16,647 nt of DNA from Pleurotus ostreatus/Saccharomyces cerevisiae fusant (Eukaryota; Opisthokonta), in NCBI GenBank assembly GCA_024196135.1, contig JAMQCK010000749.1, forward strand, positions 1 to 16,647, given 5' to 3'. Shown here in pieces: positions 8,916 through 16,647 of the stretch. The notes beneath the pieces are model-generated. The model saw nothing but the letters and a program-made list of their open reading frames with translations, ran no database searches and was not told where the DNA came from. Position 1 is the first letter of the stretch; each line of letters opens with the position of its first letter. The position numbers were made by a program, and so were the translations under genes.

Positions 8916-10880
8916 ATGGGCGCCCCCGAGACCATGGTCGCATACCTTTACAAGCCCGGCTTCGACGACCTTATCCGTGTCGACGACTACCCTGTCCAGA
9001 AACCTGGCAAGGGCGAAGTACTCTGCAAGGTCCTTGTTTGTGGTGGTACGTTCATATCGTCTCTCAGTCTTATTACTCACGCTCACGTGTTCTTGTGTCC
9101 TAGTATGCCACTCCGACGTCGCCATCCTCAATGGCTACACCGCCGACAGCCGGACATACGTGCTAGGACATGAAGTGTGCGCGACGCCCATCGTGTACGT
9201 CTACTGGTCCCTCTCGCTACATATTGTCTCCGCTCGCCTCTTCCACCTATCCTACTATCCCGTCCCTTATTCTCCCTACCCGCCTCTTTCCCCCATACTC
9301 ACCATATCCTCCAGCCTCGGCGAAGACGTCGACCCCGCCATCAAGATCGGCCACCGCTACGCCATCCAGCTCATCAACGGCTGCACGCACGCGCTCAAGC
9401 CGCACCAGGCCGCTGCCCTACAGGGCGTCGGCCTCGGGGGCCCGGGCGGGTACGCGGACTATATCACGGTGCCGGGTAATTTGTTGGTGCCGGTGGTGAG
9501 TATGCGCGTTCATTTTGTTTGTTGGTTTGTCGTGCATTCGTTCGTTGGTGAAGGAGGAGACTCGTTGGCGAAGGAGGAGACTCGTTGGTGAAAGCGGAGA
9601 TTCGTTTGTGGGGGAGGAGATTCGTTTGTGAAAGAGGAGACTCGTTGGAGAAGGAGGAGATTCGTTTGTGAAGGAGGAGATTCGTTTGTGGAGGAGGAGA
9701 TCATTCATGCACGCGATACGGAGGGAGCGAAATAAGCAATGGGACGAAACAAACAATGGAACGAAGTAAGCAATGGGACGACATGCTCACGACTATCATA
9801 GCCCGACAACGTCCCTGACAAGGTCGCCGCCATCGCCGCGGACGCGGGGACGACGGCGTATAATGCTGTCGTCAACACCGGGCAGGTCAAGGCGGGCGAC
9901 AAGGTGCTCATCATCGGCGTTGGTGGTCTTGGACATCTGGCCGTGCAGTATGCGATTCTGCAGGGCGCGGAAGGTGTGTTGGCTTTCTTGATCGTGCCAC
10001 CAACAATCCAGATAAAACCCTTCGCCATCACAAGTACAAGCTGTTCATCACAAGTTCAAGGTATTTATCACAAGTACAAGGTAAAGCTGACCCTTCTCCT
10101 CAGTCTACGTCTGCGACCTCAAGCCCGAAGCGCGGCGCCTCGGCCTCGAGCTCGGCGCCGTCAAGGCGTTCTCGCTCGTCGAGCTGAGCGCGGCGGTCAG
10201 CGCGCCCGATCCGTTCACGGTGCATGTGGTGGTCGATTTTGCAGTGTCGGCGCAGAGTGAGTGTTTGGTTACCTTTCCCCTGACGACTTTCTTGCATGAA
10301 TTTTCACTCTTGCTGCGCCATGATATTTGAGCAGTATGCGACGGAGTACTGACGCTTCTACCCGTTAGCCTTCTCCCTCGGCCTGAGCGCCCTCGTCGGC
10401 GAAGGAGACCACTACCCGACGGATCCGCGATATGTATTGGTGAGTACCTCGTCTGCGCCATCACACTATATGAGTTGCTAACCCAAACGCAGGTCGGCGT
10501 CTCGGGCGATAACCTCGTCTTCACGTCCGGAGAGGCGCTGTTTAGTGCGATTCAGAGTGCGTTAGATGCATCGCTCGATAGCAGTGAACACGACCGACTG
10601 ACCGTATACACAGTCCGCGCCAACCTCTACGGCCCCCGCAGCGCGACTGAGGCTGCGCTGGAGCTGTTTTCGAACGTACGTCTTGGGATTTTCGGCAGCG
10701 CGACATTTTAGAGCCTCCATCTTGAGCGCAGCAACTGATACTCACACTTCCATCCAGGGGTCCGTCAAGGCGCGCGTCACCTCCGAGCCAATTGAAAACG
10801 TGAACAAGATCATCGATGAGCTGCGCGCGTACGAGGTTAGCGGGAGGAAGGTGCTGCAGATCAGCGAGTTGGAGTATTGA
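8916..10880 (+). CDS. Zinc-type alcohol dehydrogenase (MDR family)
   Basis: Predicted cytosolic NAD(P)-dependent alcohol/aldehyde oxidoreductase. Exons: 8916-9045, 9104-9194, 9315-9495, 9802-9973, 10104-10256, 10369-10439, 10493-10556, 10614-10675, 10758-10880, giving 348 aa, normal for the family. The start context is CAACAATGG. The GroES-like N-terminal domain has GVCHSD (C45, H46) and LGHE (H66, E67). The Rossmann fold has GVGGLGH (173-179) and an acidic residue after the next strand (D196), suggesting NAD preference. The third zinc position reads ADAG (D148), as in Rhodococcus ADH-A-like enzymes that use Asp instead of Cys. The four-cysteine structural zinc lobe is absent: residues around 105-125 are short, with a single Cys. 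Introns 3 (306 bp) and 4 (130 bp) are lengthened by 20 bp tandem repeats. The substrate cannot be told. Confidence 0.9.
9541..9700 (+). repeat. 20 bp x 8 minisatellite in ADH intron 3
   Basis: Eight units of exactly 20 bp lie at 9541, 9561, 9581, 9601, 9621, 9641, 9661 and 9681. The consensus is TTCGTTTGTGAAGGAGGAGA, with some units starting CTCGTTGG. The array sits wholly inside intron 3 of the dehydrogenase (9496-9801) and makes it about five times longer than typical introns here. Copy number probably varies between strains. Confidence 0.95.
9734..9784 (+). repeat. 17 bp x 3 tandem repeat in ADH intron 3
   Basis: Three 17 bp units at 9734-9750, 9751-9767 and 9768-9784 share the core AAGCAATGGGACGA with a few substitutions. 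They lie between the 20 bp array and the 3' splice site of intron 3, so the intron carries two unrelated tandem arrays. Confidence 0.85.
10027..10086 (+). repeat. 20 bp x 3 tandem repeat in ADH intron 4
   Basis: Three 20 bp units at 10027, 10047 and 10067 share the first 14 bases, ATCACAAGTACAAG (one mismatch in the middle unit), followed by six variable bases. The array is inside intron 4 (9974-10103) and ends just before its 3' splice site. The sequence is unrelated to the array in intron 3 but has the same 20 bp period. Confidence 0.85.
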
Positions 10881-10927
10881 GCTGGCGGTGCAAGTTCCTT
10901 CCAAGTGAAAGTTGAACAGATGCTTGA

Positions 10928-11027
10928 GGGTTGATGTGTATTTGTGGGTTGATGTGTATTTGTGGGTTGATGTGTATTTGTGGGTTGATGTGTATTTGTG
11001 GGTTGATGTGTATTTGTGGGTTGATGT
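10928..11027 (+). repeat. 18 bp x 5.5 tandem repeat after ADH
   Basis: Five identical 18 bp units, GGGTTGATGTGTATTTGT, start at 10928, 10946, 10964, 10982 and 11000, followed by a 10-base partial copy at 11018-11027. Perfect identity indicates recent expansion or homogenisation. Because 18 is divisible by three, the opposite strand shows a spurious periodic ORF (repeating Thr-His-Lys-Tyr-Thr-Ser). Confidence 0.97.
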
Positions 11028-11186
11028 TGGTGTTCGCGGGTTCACGGTGATGGTGGTCAGCTATAGTACGTATGTAAACTTATGAATATATATCCGAGAC
11101 GAGAAAAACAATCAGAGAGGCCTGGAAATGGCCGACGCGCCCACAAAGTTGAACTCGGAACATGCGCTGGACACGGTCCATCATCC

Positions 11187-11192
11187 CACGTG
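11187..11192. promoter_or_regulatory. CACGTG box upstream of the DUF2461 gene
   Basis: A perfect CACGTG with flanks CC and AC lies 140 bp before ATG 11332. On the minus strand it reads GTCACGTG, matching the Cbf1-type bHLH core. Its function is inferred only from motif and position. Confidence 0.3.
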
Positions 11193-11331
11193 ACCGTGAC
11201 TTTCGTAATTTGGTTCCGCGTCGCGCGTCATGCCGACTCAGACGCTCCTTGTCAGCGGCGCAACCTTCCCCTCTTTCCCAGCACAGTCCAGGTTATAACT
11301 CAGAGTATCTAGAACGCACTGAAGCCCTGAC

Positions 11332-13788
11332 ATGGCTCGCGAATCCACGACGAAGACACCACGGAAGGCGACAGCGAAGTCTGCGAAAGCGCGATCCGCG
11401 AAGGCCAAAGAGAGCGCGAAGCGCAAGTCGCGCAGGGAGGAATCAGACGCGGCGGATGAAGAGAAAGGGGACGAAGAGGATAATGGAAGTGACTATGAGG
11501 AGCCATATGCGAAGGAGAATAGCAGGGTCAAGAAGAGAGGGAAAGCCGCGAAGGAATACGATAGCGACGCGCTCGACGACTCGGATGCCGAGCCGGAACC
11601 CCCCAAGAAGCGCAAACGCGGCCAGGACAAGAAGTCACCCGCGCAGGAGAACGTTAAGGCCTCGAAGAAAGTCAGAGCACCAAAGGAATACGACAGCGAT
11701 GCGCTGGACGACGAGTCGGATGGCGACCCGGAACCACCCAAGAAGCGCAAGCGTGGGCAGGACAAGAAACCCAGCAGCTCCCCGCGCAAGAAGAGTCGGC
11801 GCGCGAAGAAAGACTCGGATGAAGAGTTCGACGATGCGGATGAGGGGCAGGAGGTGATTGGGGAGATCGTGCAGGCGCCGAAGACGGGAAGAGGTGCGTG
11901 CTGGATGTATCCAGATGAAGGGGGGTGACTGAGAGCTTGTTCGTGCAGTTCCCCCGGGACAGATCTCCAAGAACACGCTGGACTTCCTGGGTCATATGAA
12001 GGACCCGAAGTGCAATAATCGCGAGTGGTATGTGGCCCTCCCCTCTCTGCGACTGCATACTTGCTGACGCGCCATCCGTAGGTTCAAGATGCACGGCAAG
12101 TCCCACCTTTACCACCATATCCCTCTCCACTTATATTTTGCCCAGAACCCGTCTACAGGGTGGCAGAGAAGGAGTGGAAGGACTTCGTCGAAGCCTTCAC
12201 GGACGCGATAATCGAGGTCGATCCTGAAGTCCCACCACTACCGCCAAAGGATGTGATTCACCGAATATACCGAGATGTACGCTCGTCTTGGTACTTCATG
12301 CTCAGCCCGGTCGTTCTGAAAGCATTCCAGATACGCTTCAGTAACGACAAGACGCCGTACAAGCAAGGATTCTCCGCCAGCTTTTCAAGGAGCGGTAGGA
12401 AAGGCACCTTTGCTGGATGTGCGTCGTTACCTCCGCCTCTGGAGGGTTCTGCGACTGACCGCACCATTCCCTCGCAGATCACATGTAAGCCGTGCTGTCG
12501 CGTCCCTCGCTATGAACTCAGCTGACGCGCAAACGCGCATCGACAGAGCGAGTAAGCAGGGTTCCCCCCATTGTTCCCTCACATTATTCCTCTCACTGCT
12601 TGCTTCATCCTCTCGCCGTTCTCTCGCGTCATCTCTCCCACTGTTTTCTCCCATCAACCCGCCCACTGTCCTCTCGTCCCTCCCTCCATAATCTTCTCAT
12701 ACCCACCTTACTTACGCCTTTCCCAGTCAAACCAGGCAACCAAAGCATCATCGCCGCAGGGGCATGGTGTCCGGGGAAAAATGAACTGTCGACGATCAGG
12801 TGCGTCTTCGCTGCGCTTTTCCCAAGGCTCTCGATCTCTGATGAGCGATGCGTTCCCCGATATTCCGTCCTTGTTCCCCGACATCTTCGGTCAACATGAT
12901 GTTGCCCTCGCTCCATAATCCTCGATCGACCCGATACCCTGGCTCACCCGGTACCCTTTGGTCACCTTATTCGCTTGAAATCCTCCTTCCATTTCCACCC
13001 GCCCACAGAGCCAACATCAAACGCAACCCCCGCCGCCTGCGCGAGATCATCTCCGCGCCCGAGTTCGTCGAGCACTTTGGGGAGCCGAAGCCGCAGGCGG
13101 AGGGCGAGAGGTCGAATATTTTTGGGATGGAGGACGAGCTGAAGGTGGCGCCGAAGGGGGTGGATAAGAATCATAAGTGAGTGTCAGTGAGGTTTGGAAT
13201 GGGACGGCGATGGCTGTTGTGTGTGGGCCAGGGTTGTTGTGTGTTGGCGATGGCTGTTGTGTATGGGCGAGGGTTGCGGTGTGTTGGCGAGCGGTGTTGG
13301 TGGACAGCGGTGTTGGTGTACAGCGCGGTCGCTGTCGACTCCATTTCGGCGGATTTAGTGTCGATTTCGGCGCGTTGGAACTCACCGCGCTCTCCATATT
13401 GGCGTATTGTCCACATCAACGCCGTCGTCGATCACGCCTGAGCGCTCGCTGACGCCCACTTACAGGGATATTGATCTTCTGAAGTGTCGTTCGTTCGCCG
13501 TCGTGGAAAGGTGGGTAACATTCTCGCTGTCCTTGGCTTATGGTCGACGCCGCTTGGCTTGTCATGGTCGCTGATGGCCCATAGATTCCTTGATTCCGAA
13601 GTGTTGGCACCGGACTTCAAGGAGAGGCTTGCAAAGGTTGCCGCCGTCATGTGTCCCTTCGTTCATTGGTGGGTGCTCACCTTCTTACCCACACCCAAGA
13701 TCGAAGAAGCTGACGATCGTCCAGTCTGAACGATATGATGTCGGTCATGGAGTCCGAAAGTGAGGACGAAGAGGATGGGGAGGAGTAG
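11332..13788 (+). CDS. DUF2461 family protein with nuclear-type N-terminal extension
   Basis: Exons: 11332-11893, 11949-12027, 12082-12095, 12146-12276, 12331-12418, 12478-12484, 12547-12551, 12727-12799, 13009-13176, 13466-13510, 13585-13668, 13725-13788, giving 439 aa. Residues 1-187 are charged and probably disordered, with two near-copies of KEYDSDALDD plus PPKKRKRGQDKK (74-101 and 118-146) that look like nuclear localisation signals. From about 188 the sequence matches DUF2461 (TIGR02453): NNREWFKMHEPVYR, PPKDVIHRIYRD, FSNDKTPYK, GRKGTFAGYH, IKPGNQS, GAWCPGKNEL, then a C-terminal VCPFVH-like ending MCPFVHCLNDMM and an acidic tail. The biochemical role of the family is unknown. Exons of 14, 7 and 5 nt are needed to keep frame and family motifs. 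Intron 3 (12096-12145) uses a GC donor (GCAAGT). Intron 9 carries a 20 bp repeat array. Confidence 0.88.
12082..12095 (+). other. 14 nt microexon 3 of the DUF2461 gene
   Basis: This tiny exon encodes the end of Trp plus Phe-Lys-Met-His and the first base of Glu, completing the conserved REWFKxHEPVYR motif. It is bounded by TAG upstream and a non-canonical GCAAGT donor downstream. Without it the family motif and the frame are lost. Confidence 0.8.
12478..12484 (+). other. 7 nt microexon 6 of the DUF2461 gene
   Basis: ATCACAT between CGCAG and GTAAGC completes Tyr, encodes His and starts Ile in the conserved AGYHI motif. The flanking introns are 12419-12477 and 12485-12546; the latter has a clear CTGAC branch site. 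The following 5 nt exon is needed to keep frame. Confidence 0.7.
12547..12551 (+). other. 5 nt microexon 7 of the DUF2461 gene
   Basis: AGCGA lies between ATCGACAG and GTAAGC. It completes Ile, encodes Ala and provides the first base of the next Ile, giving YHIAIKPGN across the junctions. The following intron is 12552-12726. Skipping this exon joins the frames wrongly, and no other acceptor tried restores the KPGNQS frame. Confidence 0.65.
13212..13323 (+). repeat. 20 bp x 4 plus 16 bp x 2 array in DUF2461 intron 9
   Basis: Four 20 bp units start at 13212, 13232, 13252 and 13272 (for example GGCTGTTGTGTGTGGGCCAG and GGTTGTTGTGTGTTGGCGAT). Alternate units are most alike, giving a 40 bp higher-order period. 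Two 16 bp units (CGGTGTTGGTGGACAG and CGGTGTTGGTGTACAG) follow at 13292 and 13308. All lie inside intron 9 (13177-13465, 289 bp). Confidence 0.85.
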
Positions 13789-14920
13789 AAGGGTTCATGG
13801 GATGCCATATGATTATTGTCGGTGAATCAATCATGATCTCTCTTTGGTGAGTGCATGGCGAGAATCATCCAGCTGCCTTCCGCCCTGACCACACTTAGTC
13901 CCGATAGCCTTTGCTGCCGCGAACCGCGCCATTGTGGGCGTCTTCAGCTGTCCCTTTGCCACGCCCTTGATATGATATGTCAACTACTCTATTGGGATAC
14001 ACATTTGCTTGTTTCGACGTTCGAGAAAACTGAAGGAACCCGATAAAATCTGCGCCGCTCGCTGCCCCGGGGGCAGTACACAATCGTTGCCACCTCCTGA
14101 AGGTATTACAGATAGCTCACTCGGCTGTCCCAGAGCGCCTACGCGGGCCCGAGGGGCCTGCGCTCGACTGCGAAAGCATGCGGTACTTTCCCAAGCCACC
14201 GTGCGAACGTCCGCCCACTCACCCTTTCCGGCAGGTGGTGGGAAATGCGTACGGCATCGACCAACCCAGGACAGGGACCGCTGCACACCTCCGCGGGCCG
14301 CCATCTGCATCAACCGCCAGCGTCGGATTCGCCGTGGGCAAGTGCGTCCCTCGTCGGGCGGCTAACCGCGAACCGTGAACGAGTGCACGGGCGTTTACCA
14401 CCTCGGACCTCCGCTCGGCGGCTATCGCTCGCGGCCATCGCCTATCGCGTTTTGCCCGATGTAGCTCGAGAGGCGAGACGTGTTAGGCGCCCTTGAAGCT
14501 GCCTTAACAGTCGACTATACAGCGACCTACAGAAGGAAGCAGCACTGACCTGTGTCTTCGCCGATGCTGTGGCGACATCCTGCTATGTGAAGAGGCTTTG
14601 AGGTATTGAGGGGGCACCTGTGAGAAGACGGGTGCGAAATCACGGTTGGTACGCCTGACTCACCTCCCGATCCAGGAGTCAGTCCGGGGGGAGCACTGAT
14701 ATACGGACCCTGGCTGATGCCCGGCTCCGAACGCCGTACAAGTATATTGCTCTTCTTCTTGTCAGTGTCACTCGTGCTCCCCAGGTATTCTCATTCGCGG
14801 ATCCCGGGCTGTGGATGACCCATATCGAGCGCGGCGCTTTCCCAGGTGAGCGCGAGAAGAGAGGGCGCGCTTAAATATTGTGACATCAGCCGCGGAGGCG
14901 CCTGCTTGATTCGCACCTCC
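13789..14920. other. Intergenic region without recognised gene
   Basis: About 1.1 kb between the DUF2461 stop and the NLR start. Short overlapping frames exist on both strands (for example 14009-14365 plus and 13984-14313 minus) but are Arg/Pro-rich and show no family motif, so I do not call them genes. No tRNA A/B boxes were seen. A small inverted repeat (CTGACTC 14655-14661, GAGTCAG 14676-14682) is present. The last ~200 bases probably hold the NLR promoter or 5' UTR. A CAG/GTGAGC donor-like site at 14846 suggests a possible leader intron. Confidence 0.4.
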
Positions 14921-16647
14921 ATGTCCGACCATGGCGCGGACAACGACCTCCAGGCATTGCTCGACTTTGGACGGCGCGTATGCGTGCCGACGCAGGTTAT
15001 AGAGGACATCAGCGATCTGCCGTATCTTGCGACGATTGCACGGGTGGCACAATGGTCGTTTGACAGCATCCCGGTAAGCGCGCGCCACACTTTACAAGGC
15101 AGGCGCGAGGACTGACGAGTCTACAGCTTGTGCGCGCGACAGACGACGCTCGCATCCAAATAGCGGAGGCCCTCCTGATCGTTCTGGGGAATTTGCTGGA
15201 CATAATTCGAACGGCGGAAGTTGCCCTCACGCCGTCGGAATTACAGTTGCTCACACGGGTGGTTAGGTGAGCTCTGATCCTGCACGAAGACCTTCTTCTC
15301 ATCACTGGTACTTGGCAGCGCGCTAGAATCTGTATATGCAAAGCTACGAGAATACTTGCCAGGAGCGCAGTCACTTGACGATGACAAGGTCCTCGAGTGG
15401 TTGGACTGCAAGTTCCTTGTGGCCGACATCATCTCCGAGGTAAGAGACCAAGCCTATAACTTGAACTCGTCTAATCCACCTGAAAGACAGAAGCTGAAGA
15501 GACTCTGGACGACAGGCGATTGGGAAGCCTCGAAGAGTGCCAAAAGCGCATACAACAGACAGCCGAGGACCTTGTAAACATTGTCAAGAACCGCAGACCA
15601 GAATGCAGCCGGCAGATCACGGTAGTGGATGTGAGTCTCACCGATCATTCTAGCACGTCGGAAGTGACCATAACCAACAGAAAGTCACGGACGAGGCCCT
15701 CCTCGCTAAACGATGGTGCGTCGGCTAGCCGGCGCTTAGCTTGATCTGACGCCACTCAACAGCGAGTACCTCTTGCCCAGCGTTTCCACTCACACGCTGG
15801 ATCGATCACGACCTCGCCAACACATTGTTAGTGGCATTGCACGGAGTGCCGGTCCCATATACCACTGCGTACTTGGTTCAGCAGGAGTGGGCAAGACGAC
15901 CTTTGTGAGGTCATTGCTTCGCGACCACCAGGTCATCGCGAGGTATGCCTACCGCCGCTTCTATGTTGCATGCGACGACGCGCGCAGCGTCGACGACATA
16001 GTCACAATGATCTGCGCGCAGCTAGGTTGCATGCGGCGCGGCCGTTGGCGACGCCTCCTGCCGCGGCCTGCGCTCCTCGTGCTCGACGGCCTCGACGGAT
16101 TGACGACGAGCGCACGACATTCTCTCGCTCTGGAGAGTTTTCTCTCACGCTGCTGCCGAACGCAGGGTCTGAGCTTGATCGTGAGTCGCTTGCTCTCGGT
16201 AGCGAGGGCCGTCCGTGCTAACGCATGCGCAGGTGACAATGCGCGGACCTCGGAGACCGCGCAACATACCGTGGACGACGCCACTCCTACCGCCTCTTGG
16301 GAACCTCAGCCTGAGCGAGGCTGAGCAATTATGCAGATGGAAGGCACCTGTGCTTACCCCTGACCAGGTGCAAGAGTTATTCGGTCTCTGCGATGGGCAT
16401 GTCATGGCGCTTACGCTCCTCGCGACGTCGGCATCCTACGAGGGCTTCAGCCGCTGCATGGACAGATGGCGCGCGCGCGCGCGACGCGAGCATATTGACG
16501 CTACACCCACACTGGACGTCATCATCGCATTCGCCATTCGGAGCCTGCACTATACCAACCCCATGCCCGACCCGCGCTTGCGGAGGCGGAAGGCCGACTA
16601 CCCGCTAGTCCTCCTCGAACTGGCGAGTCTTCTCCCCACGGGCCTTT
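14921..16647 (+). CDS. STAND/NLR-like P-loop ATPase, truncated at the window edge
   Basis: Exons: 14921-15073, 15127-15266, 15319-15439, 15487-15630, 15681-15715, 15763-16180, 16233-16647 and onward; 475 codons are visible without a stop. Residues 1 to about 195 form a helical region I cannot assign. An ATPase module follows: P-loop GSAGVGKTT (236-244, K242), Walker B LLVLDGLDG (302-310), and LIVTMRG (336-342), like the sensor/RNBS-B motif of NB-ARC proteins. Then come LPPLGNLSLSEAEQL and CDGHVMALTLLA, which resembles the GLPLAL region. The order fits NB-ARC/NACHT-type STAND switches, which in fungi act in non-self recognition and programmed cell death; ligand and partner are unknown. The C-terminal sensor repeats lie beyond the window. 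ATG 14921 is the first in-frame Met; the frame is open upstream to GTG 14846. A (GC)n run at 16469-16483 lies in the coding part. Confidence 0.82.
16469..16483 (+). repeat. (GC)7 microsatellite inside NLR coding sequence
   Basis: Fifteen bases of alternating G and C encode part of the Arg-Ala-Arg-Ala-Arg run after Trp. Dinucleotide runs are slippage-prone, so a change of one unit would shift the frame. The reading frame is intact in this copy. Confidence 0.8.

Larger units (their letters stand above)
10881..11331. other. ADH 3' region and DUF2461 upstream region
   Basis: This 451 bp spacer lies between two genes in the same direction. Its first third holds the 18 bp tandem array that begins 48 bp after the dehydrogenase stop and may be transcribed in its 3' UTR. 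The remainder should contain the promoter of the DUF2461 gene: an ATATATAT run at 11086-11093 and a CACGTG box (in CCCACGTGAC) at 11187-11192. No protein-coding gene is seen. Confidence 0.5.

Noticed and set aside
9541..9700. CRISPR-like array
   Set aside because: Units are contiguous tandem repeats with no spacers, in a eukaryotic intron.
9418..9756. Minus-strand repetitive Ser/Pro/Phe ORF over ADH intron 3
   Set aside because: Produced by the 20 bp minisatellite plus an antisense ADH exon; the translated periodicity is a side effect of 3 x 20 bp.
10542..11045. Minus-strand 167 aa ORF with repeating Thr-His-Lys-Tyr-Thr-Ser
   Set aside because: It is the translation of the opposite strand of the 18 bp array (a multiple of three) running into ADH exons on the other strand; no independent gene evidence.
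14009..14365. Overlapping plus and minus Arg/Pro-rich ORFs upstream of the NLR
   Set aside because: Both strands are open at similar length without motifs, typical of GC-rich non-coding DNA.
14655..14682. tRNA or other small RNA gene suggested by an inverted repeat
   Set aside because: Only a single 7 bp stem with a 14 nt loop; no B-box (GGTTCGANTCC) or cloverleaf pairing around it.
8916..16647. Secondary-metabolite gene cluster
   Set aside because: A transporter and an oxidoreductase are nearby, but no backbone enzyme (PKS, NRPS, terpene synthase), P450 or pathway regulator is present.

Overview
This window is nuclear DNA from a filamentous basidiomycete, most likely an Agaricomycete (mushroom or bracket-fungus class). 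The reasons are dense genes split by many 47-60 bp GT-AG introns with CTGAC/CTAAC-like branch sites, CT-rich leaders, a GC-rich coding bias, and fungal-type protein families. No bacterial, organellar or viral gene is evident. Exon models below come from reading frames joined across consensus splice sites; every junction keeps frame.

Layout from left to right. 1-2423 is gene-poor. It has a CT-rich stretch leading to a possible 60-codon ORF at 490, then about 1.7 kb of non-coding DNA with degenerate ~22 bp repeats and two CACGTG boxes beside the first large gene. 2424-6973 (+) is a full-size ABCG/WHITE-type ABC transporter in 11 exons. 7332-8049 (-) is a small two-exon protein with a mitochondrial-type N-terminus, one membrane segment and an Ala-rich coiled coil; it converges on the transporter. 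8916-10880 (+) is a zinc-type medium-chain alcohol dehydrogenase in 9 exons, divergent from the small protein across an 866 bp shared promoter region. 11332-13788 (+) is a DUF2461-family protein with a charged, NLS-rich N-terminal extension, in 12 exons that include 14, 7 and 5 nt microexons and one GC-AG intron. 13789-14920 has no recognisable gene. 14921 to the right edge (+) is a STAND/NLR-like P-loop ATPase with an unrecognised helical N-terminus, cut off by the window.

The genes do not form an obvious pathway or cluster: a transporter, a redox enzyme, a mitochondrial-like membrane protein, a nuclear-looking DUF2461 protein and an NLR are ordinary neighbours in a fungal genome. The most unusual features are (i) unrelated minisatellites with the same 20 bp period in three introns of two adjacent genes, plus an 18 bp array after the dehydrogenase, (ii) the microexon-rich DUF2461 gene, and (iii) the NLR with its orphan N-terminal domain.
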